The translations under genes and the position numbers were made by a program. Below the pieces are notes generated by a model, which searched no databases, was not told the origin of the DNA, and saw nothing but the letters and a program-made list of their open reading frames with translations. Shown one piece after another: positions 1 through 5,236 of a stretch of DNA of 8,320 nt (position 1 is the first letter of the stretch; each line of letters starts with the position of its first letter). The DNA lies in NCBI GenBank assembly GCA_029560455.1, contig JAKQKW010000170.1, positions 1 through 8,320 on the forward strand. The letters run 5' to 3'. Origin of the DNA: Candidatus Rifleibacteriota bacterium. GTDB lineage: Bacteria; Riflebacteria; Ozemobacteria; Ozemobacterales; Ozemobacteraceae.

Positions 1-55
1 TTTTTCTGAGCTGCTGGCGGCGTGCTTCAAATTTCTTGATTCTTTCTTCGCTCAT
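1..55 (-). CDS. N-terminal fragment of an unknown protein (runs off the window)
   Basis: On the minus strand an ATG at 55 opens a reading frame that stays open to the window edge and encodes MSEERIKKFEARRQQLRK. It is preceded by a reasonable Shine-Dalgarno (AAGGAA, about 7 bases upstream of the ATG) and by a candidate sigma70 promoter at 96-124. The 18 visible residues are highly charged and look like the start of an amphipathic or coiled-coil helix. That is too little to name a family. The gene is divergent from the small secreted-protein gene at 212, with about 150 bases of AT-rich DNA between them. The start is supported by the SD; function is unknown. Confidence 0.55.
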   Translation of the reverse strand, partial: MSEERIKKFEARRQQLRK

Positions 56-95
56 ACCTGTTTCCTTTCAGAAAATGCATAAAAAACTCCCCGAT

Positions 96-124
96 ATCCT
101 AGCCCGTAAAGTAAAAATAATCAA
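96..124 (-). promoter_or_regulatory. Candidate sigma70 promoter for the gene at 1-55
   Basis: Read on the minus strand, TTGATT (119-124) and TAGGAT (96-101) are separated by 17 bases. Each matches 4 of 6 consensus positions. The predicted leader is about 35 bases and ends in the SD of the minus-strand gene. This is inferred from sequence match only. Confidence 0.35.
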
Positions 125-143
125 CTGCTTTACAACCATTCAG

Positions 144-173
144 CTTCACATCAAAACTAAAAAACTGTAATAT
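144..173 (+). promoter_or_regulatory. Candidate promoter for the small secreted-protein gene
   Basis: TTCACA (144-149, 5 of 6 match to the -35 consensus) is followed after 18 bases by TAATAT (168-173, 4 of 6), with TATAAA overlapping it downstream. It lies about 40 bases upstream of the ATG at 212, in an AT-rich divergent intergenic region. The exact -10 is ambiguous. Confidence 0.3.
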
Positions 174-211
174 AAACAAACAGTAACAAAATTTATTGAG
201 AGGATGTGACA

Positions 212-577
212 ATGCACAGAATCTTTTTAATTCTTGCGGTATTTGTGCTGTTTACGACTTCGCTGCATGCGGAATTATATGTAAACAACTCGATCTGGCA
301 GGTCGAGGGCGCGGAAAATGGTCGCAATGGCGACTACAATCCAATATTATGGTCATTTTTACCGAATGGCAAAGTTTACGGCGGCGATTTGTGGCATGGA
401 ACATGGTTTAAAAGATCCAGCGACACAATCAGAGTTGTAATAATATTCAACAAAATTCCGCTGACTGATGCTTTTGATGTAAAATTCGACAGCCCGACAG
501 ATTTCACAGCCTACAAAGACGGCCATGATTATCGATATGGCAAAAAAACAGACTCAATACCCCCCAGGGAAGCCTGA
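212..577 (+). CDS. Small secreted protein of unknown function, possibly a beta-rich lipocalin-like fold
   Basis: The gene encodes 121 residues. I chose the ATG at 212 over the in-frame GTG at 206 because GAGAGG (198-203) sits 8 bases before the ATG but would almost touch the GTG. The N-terminus is a typical Sec signal peptide: MHR, a hydrophobic core to about residue 15, then LHA with predicted cleavage after residue 20. There is no lipobox Cys, so the product should be exported and soluble. The mature ~100 residues alternate aromatic and polar residues (IWQVEG, WSFLPNGKVYGG, GTWFKRSSDTIRVVI, FDVKFDSPTDFTA). This resembles the W...F..dG.v...GtW pattern of small lipocalin-like beta-barrels, but that is only a resemblance. 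The C-terminus is Lys/Asp-rich. It stands alone, without an obvious operon partner. Confidence 0.72.
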   Translation: MHRIFLILAVFVLFTTSLHAELYVNNSIWQVEGAENGRNGDYNPILWSFLPNGKVYGGDLWHGTWFKRSSDTIRVVIIFNKIPLTDAFDVKFDSPTDFTAYKDGHDYRYGKKTDSIPPREA

Positions 578-735
578 GCGATAAAAAGACCTGAATCCAA
601 AACAGTAAAACTTTGTGGCTGATTTGCATGGCCGGTGTTAAGATACTTACAAGATACGCATCAGATAAAACTGTAATGCAAAGTGTGCAAGGTCTTGAAC
701 AACCTGGTTAGCGCAAAAACAAAGAGGCATTGGCC

Positions 736-1077
736 ATGAAACTCTGCAATGAGGCAGTCTTACAAGAGATTCTCGAACAGTCTCTCGCCGGCTACTGGGA
801 TTGGGATATTCCTTCTGATAACGAATACCTCAGCCCTTCCTTCAAAAAAATGTTCGGTTATGAGGATCACGAAATCGAAAACCGGGCCGACGCCTGGCAG
901 AAACTGATCTTTGCCGAAGACCTGCCCAGGGTGCTGGAAAATTTCAAACAGCATGTCGCAAGCCGGGGCGCGGTTCCTTATCGTTCAGAAATCCGCTACC
1001 ACCATAAAAACGGTTCAACCGTCTGGGTTATCTGCACCGGTAAAGAATTGAGTGGGATGACAGCGGCAATCCGCTGA
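736..1077 (+). CDS. Frameshifted 5' part of a multi-PAS sensor kinase (first PAS domain)
   Basis: Visible protein: 113 residues from ATG 736. I preferred this to TTG 730 because AGAGG (723-727) lies 8 bases before the ATG. Residues ~5-105 form a PAS_3-type domain (GYWDWDIPSDNEYLSPSFKK, FGYEDHEIE, HHKNGSTVWVICTGK). The frame then garbles into ELSGMTAAIR and stops at 1077. Reading the frame one base earlier from about 1047 gives IEWDDSGNPLRMVGCHIDIT, a perfect PAS/PAC ending that continues directly into the ORF at 1080. The gene therefore carries a one-base deletion (or equivalent) near 1042-1047. PAS domains sense small ligands or redox state in signalling proteins. This copy is probably a pseudogene or a sequencing error. 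Confidence 0.8.
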   Translation: MKLCNEAVLQEILEQSLAGYWDWDIPSDNEYLSPSFKKMFGYEDHEIENRADAWQKLIFAEDLPRVLENFKQHVASRGAVPYRSEIRYHHKNGSTVWVICTGKELSGMTAAIR

Positions 1078-1079
1078 GA

Positions 1080-1841
1080 ATGGTCGGTTGCCATATAGAT
1101 ATTACTGAACGCAAAAAGACCGAAGAGGAGCTTGTGAAAGCATCTCAGGATCTCATCTGGCAATGTAATGTGCAGGGTCGTTATACTTATCTGAATCCTG
1201 CATGGGAAAAAGCTTTTGGTTATCAGATTGACGAAATGCTGGGGAAATCGTTTGCCGACTTCCAGTCGCCACAGCAGGCACAGCGTGATCTCGAACTTTT
1301 CGGCCGACTCCTGCAGACCGATGGATTTGTCAATGGCTATGAAACGGTGCATCTGCGCAAAGATGGCACGGAACTGCACCTGGTGTTCAATGCGAAGGTT
1401 CTGTATGATGAAAATGGTCTGATAGCCAGCACGCGCGGCACAGCCTACGATATAACCGAAAGAAAACACGCCGAAGAATCTCTGCGACAGAACGAGGCAA
1501 AACTCCGGGCCTTTGTGGCCAACCAGCCCGGAGTAGCATTCACTCTTGACAGAAATGGAGTTTTCACACTTTCTGAAGGCCTCGGGTTAGTTAAACTCGG
1601 ACTCAAACCAGGTCAGGTTGTTGGTTTGTCTGTCTTCGACTTTTACCGGGACATCCCGGAAATCGGTGAACACATCAAACAGGCATTGACCGGAAATGTC
1701 AGGCAGTTTCAGGTAACCGTCAACAAGACGGTTTTTGATGTCTGGACCGGCCCGATCATGAGTCCCGATGGGACGGTTGACGGCGTAATCGGCATCTCGT
1801 CAGACATCTCAGCAAGCCATTCAAGCTGTCAGAAATCATAG
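1080..1841 (+). CDS. 3' part of the broken PAS sensor kinase: two PAS/PAC domains, transmitter lost
   Basis: This is the continuation of the gene that starts at 736. The ATG at 1080 is merely the first Met after the frameshift; coding homology extends upstream in this frame to about 1047. It starts with the PAC end of PAS1 (DITERKKTEEEL). PAS2 follows at residues ~16-125 (YTYLNPAWEKAFGY, LRKDGTELHLVFN, DITERKHAEESL), then PAS3 at ~136-245 (FTLDRNGVFTLSEG, DGVIGISSDIS). A sensor of this design normally continues into HisKA and HATPase_c domains. Here the frame ends 9 residues after PAS3 with nonhomologous sequence (ASHSSCQKS). No transmembrane segment is visible, so the product would be cytosolic. 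With no kinase domain it cannot phosphorylate. It is probably a remnant, although a PAS-only product is conceivable. Confidence 0.82.
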   Translation: MVGCHIDITERKKTEEELVKASQDLIWQCNVQGRYTYLNPAWEKAFGYQIDEMLGKSFADFQSPQQAQRDLELFGRLLQTDGFVNGYETVHLRKDGTELHLVFNAKVLYDENGLIASTRGTAYDITERKHAEESLRQNEAKLRAFVANQPGVAFTLDRNGVFTLSEGLGLVKLGLKPGQVVGLSVFDFYRDIPEIGEHIKQALTGNVRQFQVTVNKTVFDVWTGPIMSPDGTVDGVIGISSDISASHSSCQKS

Positions 1842-1879
1842 CAATGCTCGAAAACCATATGCCCAAAAACCGCATATAA
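1811..1879 (+). pseudogene. Receiver-domain C-terminal remnant fused out of frame to the PAS gene
   Basis: In the frame shifted relative to the PAS ORF, bases 1811-1879 encode SKPFKLSEIIAMLENHMPK followed by NRI and TAA. The Lys-Pro-Phe followed by an amphipathic helix is the beta5-alpha5 end of a response-regulator receiver domain (the conserved Lys-Pro of CheY-like folds). Directly upstream the sequence is still PAS3 in the other frame. This is the expected end of a hybrid kinase (PAS-HisKA-HATPase-REC) from which the kinase core and most of the receiver have been deleted. AGCAAG at 1811-1816 could belong to either side, so a short microhomology at the junction is possible. Domain assignment of ~22 codons by eye is moderately secure because frame, motif and stop all agree. 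Confidence 0.6.
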
Positions 1880-1920
1880 AACAATTAACGACGACTTGAT
1901 ATCCAGAGTATCTCTTGTTT

Positions 1921-2085
1921 CTATGATTGTTTTACAAACTGATTGAGAATATTTGCCAGATCAGCGAGTTGAAAAGGTTTACAGATGCAGGCAGTAAATC
2001 CGAATTTTTTTGGATCTGCCATTACCGGGTCATTTGCATAGCCGCTTGTTACAAATGCCGGTGTCTGCTGACAAAGTTTTCTGAA
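1921..2085 (-). pseudogene. C-terminal receiver-domain fragment of a second hybrid kinase
   Basis: On the minus strand, from about 2085 to a TAG at 1921-1923, one frame reads VFRKLCQQTPAFVTSGYAND, then PVMADPKKFGFTACICKPF and QLADLANILNQFVKQS. This matches the last third of receiver domains at the end of hybrid sensor kinases: alpha3, beta4 (AFVTSG, with the conserved Ser/Thr), the Y-x-N-D-P-V-M-A loop, beta5 with Lys-Pro, and alpha5. It has no start codon and no phospho-acceptor Asp. Its upstream end abuts a methyltransferase fragment in a different frame. The exact left boundary is uncertain by several codons. It ends 41 bases from the receiver remnant on the other strand. Confidence 0.68.
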
Positions 2086-2204
2086 TACTCGCTCAGCGGG
2101 CAGTTGGTGAGCCTGGCACCGTAAAGACTCAGCGTCATGGTAAATGGCGGCCGCGATTGCATCTTGCCCTCGATGGCAGCCATGACACGCTCAAGAGCCG
2201 TCAT
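2049..2204 (-). pseudogene. Truncated uroporphyrinogen-decarboxylase-family (MtaA-like) methyltransferase, N-terminal 40 codons
   Basis: The ATG (2204-2202) overlaps the TGA of the corrinoid-protein gene in an ATGA, the classic sign of translational coupling. The frame encodes 51 residues. MTALERVMAAIEGK and then RPPFTMTLSLYGARLTNC are the typical N-terminus of URO-D-fold corrinoid methyltransferases (MtaA/MtbA type; about 340 residues when complete), which move methyl groups between a corrinoid protein and a second acceptor. After about residue 40 (LSEY) the similarity stops, and 11 unrelated residues lead to a TAA at 2049. From the same point another frame is receiver-domain sequence. The gene was therefore truncated by a deletion, and the 51-residue product lacks the zinc site and the barrel. 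Family assignment rests on a short N-terminus plus the corrinoid neighbour. Confidence 0.65.
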
Positions 2205-2875
2205 TCAACAACCTCCTTATGAAGTTTGTCAAACAGGGCGGGCACGTCAACCGCGTTGGCCGCGGTTCCGTCGCCACCGACTTCAGCTACGAGCTCGGGG
2301 CGAGCTTTAAAGACTGCACCGCCAGCAGCAAGCTTGATTTTGCCTTTCAGACCACGCTGATCGATTTCGATACGCAATTTTTTGATATTCTGTGCGGTGG
2401 TGAACATCATTGCTGACGCACCAATGATGGTAGCCTTATGAAAAATTGCAGCATCAACAAACTCTTTTGGCGTTATATCGTTGCCAAGATCAATTACTTT
2501 CCAGCCGGCAGTGGCAAGAAAAATGCCAATAAGCCTGCGACCAAGTGAATGGTAATCGTCTTCGATATTGCCGATTATTACAGGGCCTTTACTGAGTGGT
2601 AAAGACTCTTCTTTCTGTACTGACCGCTGCAGAATTGTTTCAGCGACCTTACCCGCAAGATAACCGGCGGCAAGACTGATATTTTCGGTTTCCCAGAGTC
2701 TGCCTATTTCTTCAAGTGCCGGTTCAAGAATGTTACAGATCGCGCTGCGGTGACCGTTGTGATCGGCCCAGTCTGCAAGAAGTTTGTCTGCCTGCGACTG
2801 CTCGCCCGCGAGTATAAAATCTACGAGGTTACGCGACTGCTGTTGCAATTCAGATTGTTTGTCTGAATCCGCCAT
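2201..2875 (-). CDS. B12-binding corrinoid protein (MtaC/MtbC-like methyltransferase component)
   Basis: The protein has 224 residues from the ATG at 2875. An earlier ATG at 2881 directly abuts the SD, whereas GGAGG (2886-2882) sits 6 bases before the chosen start. Residues ~10-92 form the helical cap (B12-binding-2; ENISLAAGYLAGK). Residues ~97-224 form the Rossmann-like cobalamin domain. The signature D-x-H-x-x-G is present as DYHSLG (residues 107-112), with His109 the expected lower axial cobalt ligand. It is followed by GASAM (152-156) and AAGGAVF with the conserved Gly pair (185-186). Such proteins shuttle methyl groups between a substrate-specific methyltransferase and an acceptor-side one. 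The downstream partner is truncated here, so the pathway and substrate cannot be read from the locus. Some stand-alone homologues are sensors. Confidence 0.88.
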   Translation of the reverse strand: MADSDKQSELQQQSRNLVDFILAGEQSQADKLLADWADHNGHRSAICNILEPALEEIGRLWETENISLAAGYLAGKVAETILQRSVQKEESLPLSKGPVIIGNIEDDYHSLGRRLIGIFLATAGWKVIDLGNDITPKEFVDAAIFHKATIIGASAMMFTTAQNIKKLRIEIDQRGLKGKIKLAAGGAVFKARPELVAEVGGDGTAANAVDVPALFDKLHKEVVE

Positions 2876-2971
2876 TTCCATCCTCCCCCTGTCGTTCCAG
2901 CGTTCTTTTTATGATGTAACTGATCTGATATCTGACGATCTGCTTATGTATTTTTGTTCATCTTCTCCGGT

Positions 2972-3001
2972 ATTCTAGCACCAAAGTTCAAAGTTTGTAA
3001 A
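2972..3001 (-). promoter_or_regulatory. Candidate promoter of the corrinoid-protein gene, with a tandem repeat in its spacer
   Basis: On the minus strand TTTACA (3001-2996, 5 of 6) is followed after 18 bases by an extended -10, TGC-TAGAAT (2980-2972). The spacer holds a perfect 7-bp tandem repeat (CAAAGTT twice on the plus strand, 2982-2995). The predicted leader is about 90 bases, too short for a cobalamin riboswitch. It contains three TCAGAT/CAGAT-type repeats around 2919-2943 and a strong GGGGGAGG SD. Confidence 0.45.
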
Positions 3002-3058
3002 AAGCATTTTACTGGTCGACAAATCGCGACGCTATTTTTCAGACAGAAAAAAACAGGG

Positions 3059-3086
3059 TTGCAATTTGCCACAAAAAAGGTATAAT
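3059..3086 (+). promoter_or_regulatory. Promoter of the hydrogenase-maturation operon
   Basis: A perfect -10 TATAAT (3081-3086) is preceded after 16 bases by TTGCAA (3059-3064, 4 of 6). Transcription would start near 3092-3094. That leaves a leader of about 75 bases before the GTG at 3169, with the inverted repeat at 3097-3122 immediately at the start of the transcript. Confidence 0.6.
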
Positions 3087-3096
3087 ATAAACATCC

Positions 3097-3122
3097 ATTG
3101 TGAAACTTTTCGCTTTCACAAT
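3097..3122. promoter_or_regulatory. Perfect 9-bp inverted repeat at the start of the hydrogenase operon (operator or RNA hairpin)
   Basis: ATTGTGAAA (3097-3105) and TTTCACAAT (3114-3122) are exact reverse complements separated by 8 bases. The element lies just downstream of the -10 box. A bound regulator would block transcription there, and the same sequence can fold as a 5'-end mRNA hairpin. The half-site TTGTGAA resembles Rex and CRP/FNR-superfamily half-sites, but the spacing is larger than usual for either. The regulator is therefore unassigned. Confidence 0.5.
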
Positions 3123-3168
3123 ATTTCTGAGTTGAAGGGCGCAAGCCTGACATCGAGGAGATAAGCTA

Positions 3169-3444
3169 GTGGCTTCTTCGTCTGGTTCTAACAACAACGA
3201 GCGCCGGCTCGGCGTGGTGGCGGTCATTCTCAAAAGCCCCGACAAGGCGGTACATGAGTTCAATGACATTCTCCACCAGTTTTCGAGCCTGCTGGTCGGC
3301 CGCATGGGCATTCCCTACAAAGAACGCGGCGTCTCGGTAATCTCGCTCATCGTTGACGGAACCAATGACGAAATCGGAGCCATGACCGGCCGTATCGGCC
3401 AGCTTCCTGATGTCAGTGTCAAGGCGGTCCTGACTCGCGTATAG
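3169..3444 (+). CDS. TM1266-family [FeFe]-hydrogenase system regulator (ACT-like)
   Basis: The protein has 91 residues with a GTG start. GAGGAG (3155-3160) sits 8 bases upstream, and no better start exists. After a Ser/Asn-rich tail (residues 2-10), the ACT-like fold begins with RRLGVVAVIL. It continues with the family hallmarks GRMGIPYKERGVSVIS (44-59) and VDGTNDEIGAMTGRIG (62-77), and ends PDVSVKAVL. This combination is that of the small 'iron-only hydrogenase system regulator' family named after Thermotoga TM1266, which is found next to hydrogenase maturation genes. It has no helix-turn-helix, so any regulatory action is probably through ligand or partner binding; the biochemical role is not established. 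It is the first gene of an operon with hydG 17 bases downstream. Confidence 0.9.
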   Translation: MASSSGSNNNERRLGVVAVILKSPDKAVHEFNDILHQFSSLLVGRMGIPYKERGVSVISLIVDGTNDEIGAMTGRIGQLPDVSVKAVLTRV

Positions 3445-3461
3445 CATCAAGGGGGCCTCTA

Positions 3462-4988
3462 ATGCACATGGTCAACGACAAACTCTCGACTTCAGCCTGG
3501 GTCAACAACGTCATCAAACCCGAAGAATACGAAAAGTATCTCGACAACGGCAAAGATTTTATCGATGACGATAAAATCTGGCAGCAGATCAACGACAGCG
3601 TCGAGCCTTCCCCCGAGCGTGTGCGTGAGATTCTCGCCAAATCATTTAACGTGCAGACCCTCGACCCGACCGAGCTCGCCACCCTCATGAAAGTGCGCGA
3701 CCCCGAGCTCTGGCAGGAAATGTACGAAATGGCCGCGAAAGTTAAACATAAAATCTACGATAACCGCATCATCACTTTCGCCCCGATCTACTGCGGCAAC
3801 TTCTGCGTCAATAACTGCCTCTACTGCGGCTTCCGTTCCGACAACGACAAAGAAAAACGCACCAAACTCAGTCTTGCTCAGGTGCGCGATGAAGCAGAAG
3901 CAATCGCCGGCCGCATCGGCCACAAGCGCGTCATCGCCGTTTACGGCGAACACCCCGAAACCGACGCCGATTTCATCGCCGAAAGCATTAAAACCATTTA
4001 TTCAGTCAGCGTCAAAACCCGCAAAGGCCACAGCGAAATCAGACGTGTCAACGTCAACGCCGCCCCCTTCTCCGTCGCCGATCTGCGCAAACTCCAGGAA
4101 GTAGGCATCGGCACCTATCAGGTTTTCCAGGAAACCTACCATCACGACACCTACAAAAAGCTGCACCCGGCCGACACCATCAAGGGTAACTACCCATGGC
4201 GCCTCTACGTGCACCACCGCGCCTATGAAGCCGGCATCGACGACGTCGCCATCGGCTGCCTGTTCGGCCTCTACGACTGGCGCTTCGAAGTCATGGGCCT
4301 GCTCTATCACGCCATCGAACTCGAAACCCGCTTCGGCGTCGGCCCGCACACTATTTCGTTCCCGCGCATCAACCCGGCGAGCGGCTCACCGCTGCCCGCC
4401 GACCCGACTTACAACAAATACCTCGTCTCCGACGAAGATTTCAAAAAACTCGTTACCCTGATCAGACTCGCCGTGCCATATACCGGCATGATCATCACCG
4501 CCCGCGAACGCCAGGAAGTCCGCGACGACGTCATGTTCTGCGGCTGCACCCAGACCGACGCCTCGACCAATATCGGGATCGGCGGCTATGCGAAGAATAC
4601 CGGCAAACAGGACATCGACGAACAGCAGTTCATGCTCGGCGACACCCGCTCACTCGAAGAACTGATTCGCGATCTCGCGAAACGCGGCGTCATTACCTCT
4701 TTCTGCACCGCCGGCTACCGCTGCGGCCGCACCGGCGACCAGATCATGGACCTGCTGAAAAAGGGCCACGAAAAGCATTTCTGCAAACTCAACGCCATTC
4801 TTACCTACCGCGAATGGCTCGATGACTTCGCCAGCGAAGAAACGAAAAAGCTCGGTGAAGCGGTTATCCGCAAAGAGATCGAAGAAGTGCGCAAAAAAAC
4901 GCCGACCATCTTCTCTAAGAAGCTTTACGACCTTACCATGAGCTACTACGAAAGGATCAGCAATGGCGAACGCGATCTCTACATTTGA
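3462..4988 (+). CDS. hydG: HydG-type radical SAM maturase of [FeFe]-hydrogenase, with a variant C-terminal Cys motif
   Basis: The protein has 508 residues (typical HydG is about 470). The start is supported by AAGGGGG (3449-3455), 6 bases upstream. HydG cleaves tyrosine by radical SAM chemistry and turns the fragment into the CO and cyanide ligands of the H-cluster. The radical SAM cluster motif CX3CX2C is Cys115, Cys119 and Cys122 (CVNNCLYC). Other family landmarks are YGEHPE, RRVNVNAAP, GIGTYQVFQETY, GIDDVAIGCLFGLYD, FGVGPHTISFPRI and VPYTGMIITARE. The C-terminal auxiliary-cluster motif, normally CX2CX22C, reads C415-TAG-YR-C421...C441: position 418 is Gly and a Cys appears at 421. Extra cysteines also occur at 111, 360 and 362. 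The neighbouring TM1266-family gene supports a hydrogenase role. GC-rich, C-ending codons predominate. Confidence 0.88.
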   Translation: MHMVNDKLSTSAWVNNVIKPEEYEKYLDNGKDFIDDDKIWQQINDSVEPSPERVREILAKSFNVQTLDPTELATLMKVRDPELWQEMYEMAAKVKHKIYDNRIITFAPIYCGNFCVNNCLYCGFRSDNDKEKRTKLSLAQVRDEAEAIAGRIGHKRVIAVYGEHPETDADFIAESIKTIYSVSVKTRKGHSEIRRVNVNAAPFSVADLRKLQEVGIGTYQVFQETYHHDTYKKLHPADTIKGNYPWRLYVHHRAYEAGIDDVAIGCLFGLYDWRFEVMGLLYHAIELETRFGVGPHTISFPRINPASGSPLPADPTYNKYLVSDEDFKKLVTLIRLAVPYTGMIITARERQEVRDDVMFCGCTQTDASTNIGIGGYAKNTGKQDIDEQQFMLGDTRSLEELIRDLAKRGVITSFCTAGYRCGRTGDQIMDLLKKGHEKHFCKLNAILTYREWLDDFASEETKKLGEAVIRKEIEEVRKKTPTIFSKKLYDLTMSYYERISNGERDLYI

Positions 4989-5214
4989 TCTCGAAAGGCT
5001 GGCTAAGAAATACGGCGTGCGCATCTGGGTCTGCCGCCGTATTGGCCGCCGCTGGTCATTCATCGAAGGCGCCGGCGAAGAACGGGTACTGCCATCCGAG
5101 CTGATCTATGAAAGCGACGAAACCGGCGTTTTCGTGCAGGGCGAGGAATTTGATGCCGCCGGTATCAAAGCTGAAGTGCACAGCCTGCTGCGCCCTCCGA
5201 CTGCTGTCTGCTGA
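4963..5214 (+). CDS. Small protein of unknown function overlapping the end of hydG
   Basis: The protein has 83 residues and its ATG lies inside hydG, overlapping its last 26 bases in another frame. AAAGGA ends about 7 bases upstream of the ATG, so translation is probably coupled to hydG. The sequence is soluble-looking, without signal peptide or membrane segment. A short helix (FDLERLAKKYGV) is followed by a basic, aromatic, beta-prone stretch (RIWVCRRIGRRWSFIEGAG), then an acidic part (SDETGVFVQGEEFDAAG) and a C-terminal Cys. I do not recognise the family. The tight linkage suggests an accessory role in hydrogenase maturation or in handling the regulator, but that is inference from position only. 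Its codon use resembles hydG, which supports a real gene. Confidence 0.7.
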   Translation: MANAISTFDLERLAKKYGVRIWVCRRIGRRWSFIEGAGEERVLPSELIYESDETGVFVQGEEFDAAGIKAEVHSLLRPPTAVC

Positions 5215-5236
5215 TAAAAGCAAGAAGATCCGGCTT

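Noticed and set aside
640..658. Direct repeat AAGATAC twice (640-646 and 652-658) before the PAS gene
   Set aside because: It is only 7 bp, with no clear promoter at matching spacing, and is easily explained by chance in AT-rich DNA.
1039..1050. Programmed -1 ribosomal frameshifting at GGTAAAGAATTG
   Set aside because: There is no X-XXY-YYZ slippery heptamer, no upstream SD-like stimulator and no obvious downstream pseudoknot. A plain indel explains the break.
1927..2124. Plus-strand ORF of 65 codons (MFYKLIENICQ...)
   Set aside because: The minus strand here carries recognisable receiver and URO-D fragments; the plus ORF is Cys-rich without homology and has no SD.
2876..2965. Cobalamin riboswitch in front of the B12-binding protein gene
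   Set aside because: The leader predicted from the promoter is about 90 bases and lacks a B12-box-like core; a cobalamin riboswitch needs roughly twice that length.
3097..3122. Assigning the inverted repeat as a definite Rex or CRP operator
   Set aside because: Rex sites have 4 bases between TTGTGAA half-sites and CRP sites have 6 between TGTGA half-sites. Here the gaps are 10 and 12, so only a generic operator/hairpin call is justified.
3642..5063. Several long antisense and alternate-frame ORFs inside hydG (for example 3642-3953, 4002-4349 and 4650-5063 on the minus strand)
   Set aside because: They are shadows caused by the strong C-ending, GC-rich codon use of hydG. Their Val/Ala/Asp/Glu-rich translations match no family, while the plus frame is a clear radical SAM enzyme.
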